DNA of 64,000 nt from Thioalkalivibrio sp. ALJ12 (lineage in GTDB: Bacteria > Pseudomonadota > Gammaproteobacteria > Ectothiorhodospirales > Ectothiorhodospiraceae), in the NCBI RefSeq assembly GCF_000378305.1, contig NZ_KB899538.1, positions 1,210,001-1,274,000 of the forward strand. The letters run 5' to 3'. The position numbers were made by a program, and so were the translations under genes. Under the pieces are notes generated by a model that had not been told where the DNA came from, made no database searches, and saw only the letters and a list, made by a program, of their open reading frames with translations. Shown one piece after another: positions 61,220 to 64,000 of this stretch. Position 1 is the first letter of the stretch. Each line of letters opens with the position of its first letter.

Positions 61220-62611
61220 TCAGTTCATTGGCAGATGGCTGCTGAACGTGGAGAGCTGCCAGAACAGGGTCAGCAGGGCGATCGGTGCGATATAGCGCAG
61301 GGTCAGGCGCCACACATGGAAGGCGGCTGTGGGCCGTCCCATTTCGTCGCGGGTGATCGCGACCGGCAGGATCCATCCGGCAAACAGTGCGATCAGCAGG
61401 CCGCTGACCGGCAGCAGGATGTTGATGGCCGTGTGTTCCAGCAGGTGGTAGAGCGTCGGCAGTTCGCGCCCCAGCACGACCAGGTCGATCTGGGTCCAGC
61501 CGGCCCCCGTGAAAGAGAATATCGTGATCAGGCTGAAACCCCAGACGGTCAGCGCGCTGCCCAGGGCGGCCTGCAGGTTGGAGATGCCGAAGTGGTCGTG
61601 CAGCAGGTGCACGAATACCTGGACGTTCGCGATCATGGTGCTGAAGGCCGCCAGGCTTAGCGTTACGAAGAACAGCGTCGTGAGCAGGACCCCTGCCGGG
61701 ATCGCGGACAGGGCCAGCGGCAGGGCCTCGAACATCAGGCCGGGCCCGGCGGCGGGATCGAGGCCATAGCCAAAGACCACCGGGAAGATCGCGACCCCTG
61801 CGATCAGTGCGATCACGGTGTCGGCGATCGCAACCCCGATGGCCGTGCCGGCGATGGAGGTTTTCCTGGGAAGATAGGCGCCAAACATCATCAGCACGCC
61901 GGCTGCCAGGGTCATGGTAAAGAACGCGTGCCCGACCGCGATCAGCAGGCTGTGTCGGTCGAGGGCGGAGAAGTCCGGGCGGAACATGAAGTCCAGAGCG
62001 GTTTCGGCGTCGCCGACCCAGAGACCGCCAACCATGGCGGCCAGCAGCAGCCCGAACAGCAGCGGCATCACCAGTGCTACACCGCGTTCCAGCCCGTTGC
62101 GTAGCCCCAGGGCCACAATCGCGAAGGTCGCCGCAAGGACCAGTGTAGTCCACAGCAGCATCCCCGGAAGCGATGTCTGAACGCCTTCGAAGATCGCGAT
62201 GACCTCGGGCGCGTCTACCCCGGCGAAGGCCCCGCTGGCGGCCCGTGGCACATAGGAGAAGACCCAGCCGGTGACCACGGCGTAGAAGGTCATGATCACG
62301 AACAGGGCGATGATCCCGACCCAGCCAACCATCTGCCAGGCGTCGCGGACGCGCGCCTCGCGGGCGACGGCCAGTGCCGCGTACCCCGGAGAACGGCGCC
62401 CGCGCCGTCCGATCATGACCTCGGCCATCATGATCGGGATTCCGATCAGGGCAATGGTCAGCAGGTACACGGCCAGAAAGGCGCCGCCGCCGTTCTGGCC
62501 GAGGATGTAGGGAAACTTCCAGATGTTGCCGAGCCCGACCGCCGAGGCGGTGGCGGCCAGCACGAACGCATAGCCATGCGTCCAGCGCTGCCGGGTGGCG
62601 ACGATGTCCAT
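61220..62611 (-). CDS. Neurotransmitter:sodium symporter (SNF) family transporter
   Basis: The 463-residue polytopic protein (about 11-12 helices) begins with the SNF signature VGLGNIWKFPYILGQNGGGAF (quoted in two parts: VGLGNIWKFP and YILGQNGGGAF), the sodium- and substrate-binding first helix of LeuT-like transporters. SFFTMTLA-type helix 6 is represented here by HAFFTMTLAAGVLMMFGAYL. It imports an amino acid or related solute with Na+. It is separated by 123 bp from the downstream Na/Pi-like gene and by 22 bp from the upstream phosphoglucomutase gene, so the latter pair may share a transcript. Confidence 0.9.
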   Translation of the reverse strand: MDIVATRQRWTHGYAFVLAATASAVGLGNIWKFPYILGQNGGGAFLAVYLLTIALIGIPIMMAEVMIGRRGRRSPGYAALAVAREARVRDAWQMVGWVGIIALFVIMTFYAVVTGWVFSYVPRAASGAFAGVDAPEVIAIFEGVQTSLPGMLLWTTLVLAATFAIVALGLRNGLERGVALVMPLLFGLLLAAMVGGLWVGDAETALDFMFRPDFSALDRHSLLIAVGHAFFTMTLAAGVLMMFGAYLPRKTSIAGTAIGVAIADTVIALIAGVAIFPVVFGYGLDPAAGPGLMFEALPLALSAIPAGVLLTTLFFVTLSLAAFSTMIANVQVFVHLLHDHFGISNLQAALGSALTVWGFSLITIFSFTGAGWTQIDLVVLGRELPTLYHLLEHTAINILLPVSGLLIALFAGWILPVAITRDEMGRPTAAFHVWRLTLRYIAPIALLTLFWQLSTFSSHLPMN

Positions 62612-62633
62612 CAGCGGTGGACTGAAGGTCGGG

Positions 62634-64000
62634 TCAGGTAATCACATCGGGTTGGTCGCGCCCGGTCAGGCCCGGCAGGTCACCCAGCCGCACGGCAGCC
62701 TCGATCAGCGGACGCAGCAGCTCCTGCGGCTCGCGGTCCAGGTGCTCCGGGTGGGTCTCGTACTGCTCGATGTAGATGCGCAGGGTCGCTCCTTCAGTGC
62801 CAGTCCCGGAGAGACGGAACACGATGCGCGCGCCGCCCTCGAACAGGACCCGCAGGCCCTGGTGCTCGGTCACGCTGCCATCCACCGGGTCGCGGTAGGC
62901 GAAGTCGTCCGCCTCCGTGACACGCATGCCGGCGAGCGACTGCCCCGGGAGGCTCGAGAGCTGTTCGCCGATGCGCGCCATCACCTGTTCGGCGCGGGCG
63001 GTGTCCAGCCCTTCGTAGTCATGCCGCGTGTAGTAGTGGCGACCGTAGTCGCGCCAGTGATCGCGCACGATCTCTTCCACCGACTGGCGGCGGGCGGCCA
63101 GCAGGTTCAGCCAGAACAGCACGGCCCACAGGCCATCCTTCTCGCGCACATGATCGGAGCTGGTGCCAAAGCTCTCCTCGCCGCACAGGCGGATGCGGCC
63201 GTCGTCCAGCAGGTTGCCGAAGAATTTCCAGCCGGTGGGTGTCTCGAAGCAGGGGATGCCGAGCGCCTCGGCGACCACGTCCACCGCCTGGCTAGTCGGC
63301 ATGCTGCGCGCCACACCCTTCAGCCCGTTGGAGAACGCGGGGATCAGGTGGGCGTTGGCCGCCATGATGGCCAGGCTGTCGGACGGCGTGACGAAGAAAT
63401 TCGGGCCCAGGATCAGATTGCGGTCGCCGTCGCCGTCGGAGGCCGCGCCAAAGTCCGGCGGGTTGCGCCCGTACAGGGCCTCGCACAGCTCGCGGGTATG
63501 GGCCAGGTTCGGGTCCGGGTGGCGTCCGCCGAAATCGGCCAGTGGTTCCGCACGCAGCAGGGTTTCGGCGGGGGCGCCCAGGCGGTTGATCAGGATTTCC
63601 TCGGCGTAGGGCCCCGTGACCGCATGCATCGCGTCGAAGCGCATGCGGAAAAAGTCCGAGCGCAGCAGTTCGCCGATGCGTTCGAGGTCGAACAGTGTCT
63701 CCATGTGGTCGGCGTAGGCACCCACGGGGTCGACGACCTCGATCGACATCTCGCCGAGATGGGTGGTGTGCAGATGATCGATATCGACGTGCGGCGTGCC
63801 GCTGGCGATGCGGTAATGGGTGAGCGACTTGCTGTGCTCGAAGATGGCATCGGTGACGCCGGGCGGTGCGGGCCCGCCGTTGGCCGTGTTCAGCTTGACA
63901 CCGAAGTCTCCCTCCGGCCCTCCGGCGTTATGGGAGGCCGAGAGGATGATGGCGCCGGTGGCACCGCGCGAGCGGATCAGGTGGCTGGCGGCCGGGGTCG
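62634..64000 (-). CDS. pgm: Phosphoglucomutase, PGM1-type (partial; 5' part beyond the window)
   Basis: The visible 455 residues are the C-terminal part of an alpha-D-glucose phosphomutase of the eukaryote-like PGM1 group. The frame stays open through 64000, and the protein begins in the window at TPAASHLIRSRGATG. The active-site loop reads LSASHNAGGPEGDFG (phosphoserine in SASHN; the usual TASHNPGG is altered by T-to-S and P-to-A). The metal-binding loop is AASDGDGDRN, the sugar-binding loop is CGEESFGTSSDH, and the phosphate-binding RLSGTGTEG closes the protein. It interconverts glucose-1- and glucose-6-phosphate for glycogen or exopolysaccharide metabolism. Confidence 0.93.
   Translation of the reverse strand, partial: TPAASHLIRSRGATGAIILSASHNAGGPEGDFGVKLNTANGGPAPPGVTDAIFEHSKSLTHYRIASGTPHVDIDHLHTTHLGEMSIEVVDPVGAYADHMETLFDLERIGELLRSDFFRMRFDAMHAVTGPYAEEILINRLGAPAETLLRAEPLADFGGRHPDPNLAHTRELCEALYGRNPPDFGAASDGDGDRNLILGPNFFVTPSDSLAIMAANAHLIPAFSNGLKGVARSMPTSQAVDVVAEALGIPCFETPTGWKFFGNLLDDGRIRLCGEESFGTSSDHVREKDGLWAVLFWLNLLAARRQSVEEIVRDHWRDYGRHYYTRHDYEGLDTARAEQVMARIGEQLSSLPGQSLAGMRVTEADDFAYRDPVDGSVTEHQGLRVLFEGGARIVFRLSGTGTEGATLRIYIEQYETHPEHLDREPQELLRPLIEAAVRLGDLPGLTGRDQPDVIT

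Overview
The window is a GC-rich stretch of a gammaproteobacterial chromosome, almost entirely protein-coding and housekeeping. The gene order greA / yhbY (divergent) / rlmE-ftsH / folP-glmM / secG / tRNA-Leu(GAG) and tRNA-fMet / rimP-nusA-infB-rbfA-truB / rpsO-pnp, followed by ndk and rlmN-pilW-rodZ / hisS-yfgM-bamB-der, is the Gammaproteobacteria backbone. A purple-sulfur or haloalkaliphilic sulfur-oxidiser lineage (Ectothiorhodospiraceae/Chromatiales, for example Thioalkalivibrio-like) is my best guess. It rests on two secreted DsrE-like sulfur-relay proteins, acidic proteins and several Na+-coupled transporters. This assignment is an inference, not a proof.

Layout. 0-5.4 kb, minus strand: rlmKL, a NodI/NodJ-type ABC exporter pair, and a tandem pair of nearly identical periplasmic DsrE-like genes, each in its own unit with its own terminator and AT-rich upstream DNA. 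5.9-11.2 kb, mixed strands: a beta-hydroxyacid dehydrogenase, an NRAMP-related transporter lacking the canonical metal motifs, an MltF-type lytic transglycosylase, an AurF-like diiron oxygenase and a DUF1820 protein. 11.3-11.9 kb: tRNA-Ser(GGA) followed by a duplicated and inverted tRNA-derived repeat zone. 11.9-16.8 kb: carA-carB-greA. 16.8-23.6 kb: yhbY, rlmE-ftsH, folP-glmM, tpiA-secG and tRNA-Leu. 23.7-39.0 kb: the complete 14-gene nuo operon (nuoA to nuoN) plus a DUF2818 gene, behind a recognisable promoter. 39.0-48.2 kb: tRNA-fMet, two tandem terminators, rimP-nusA-infB-rbfA-truB, then rpsO-pnp. 48.2-58.6 kb: a PmtA-like methyltransferase, ndk, rlmN-pilW-rodZ, hisS-yfgM-bamB-der and a class I aminotransferase. 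58.6-59.4 kb: an approximately 790-bp nested imperfect palindrome with no convincing gene. 59.4-64 kb, minus strand: a Na/Pi-cotransporter-like protein, a neurotransmitter:sodium symporter homologue, and the 3' part of a PGM1-type phosphoglucomutase that runs off the window.

How the parts work together. The window concentrates gene-expression machinery: transcription elongation (GreA, NusA), translation initiation and ribosome maturation (IF2, RbfA, RimP, RlmE, RlmKL, RlmN, TruB, Der, YhbY), RNA decay (PNPase), tRNAs and HisRS. It also carries envelope biogenesis and quality control (FtsH, SecG, YfgM, BamB, RodZ, PilW, MltF, GlmM) and the respiratory NADH:quinone oxidoreductase. There is no prophage, transposase, CRISPR array or defence island. 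The least explained items are the palindromic element at 58.6-59.4 kb, the tRNA-Ser-derived repeats at 11.4-11.6 kb, the DsrE-like pair, the NRAMP variant and the AurF-like oxygenase.
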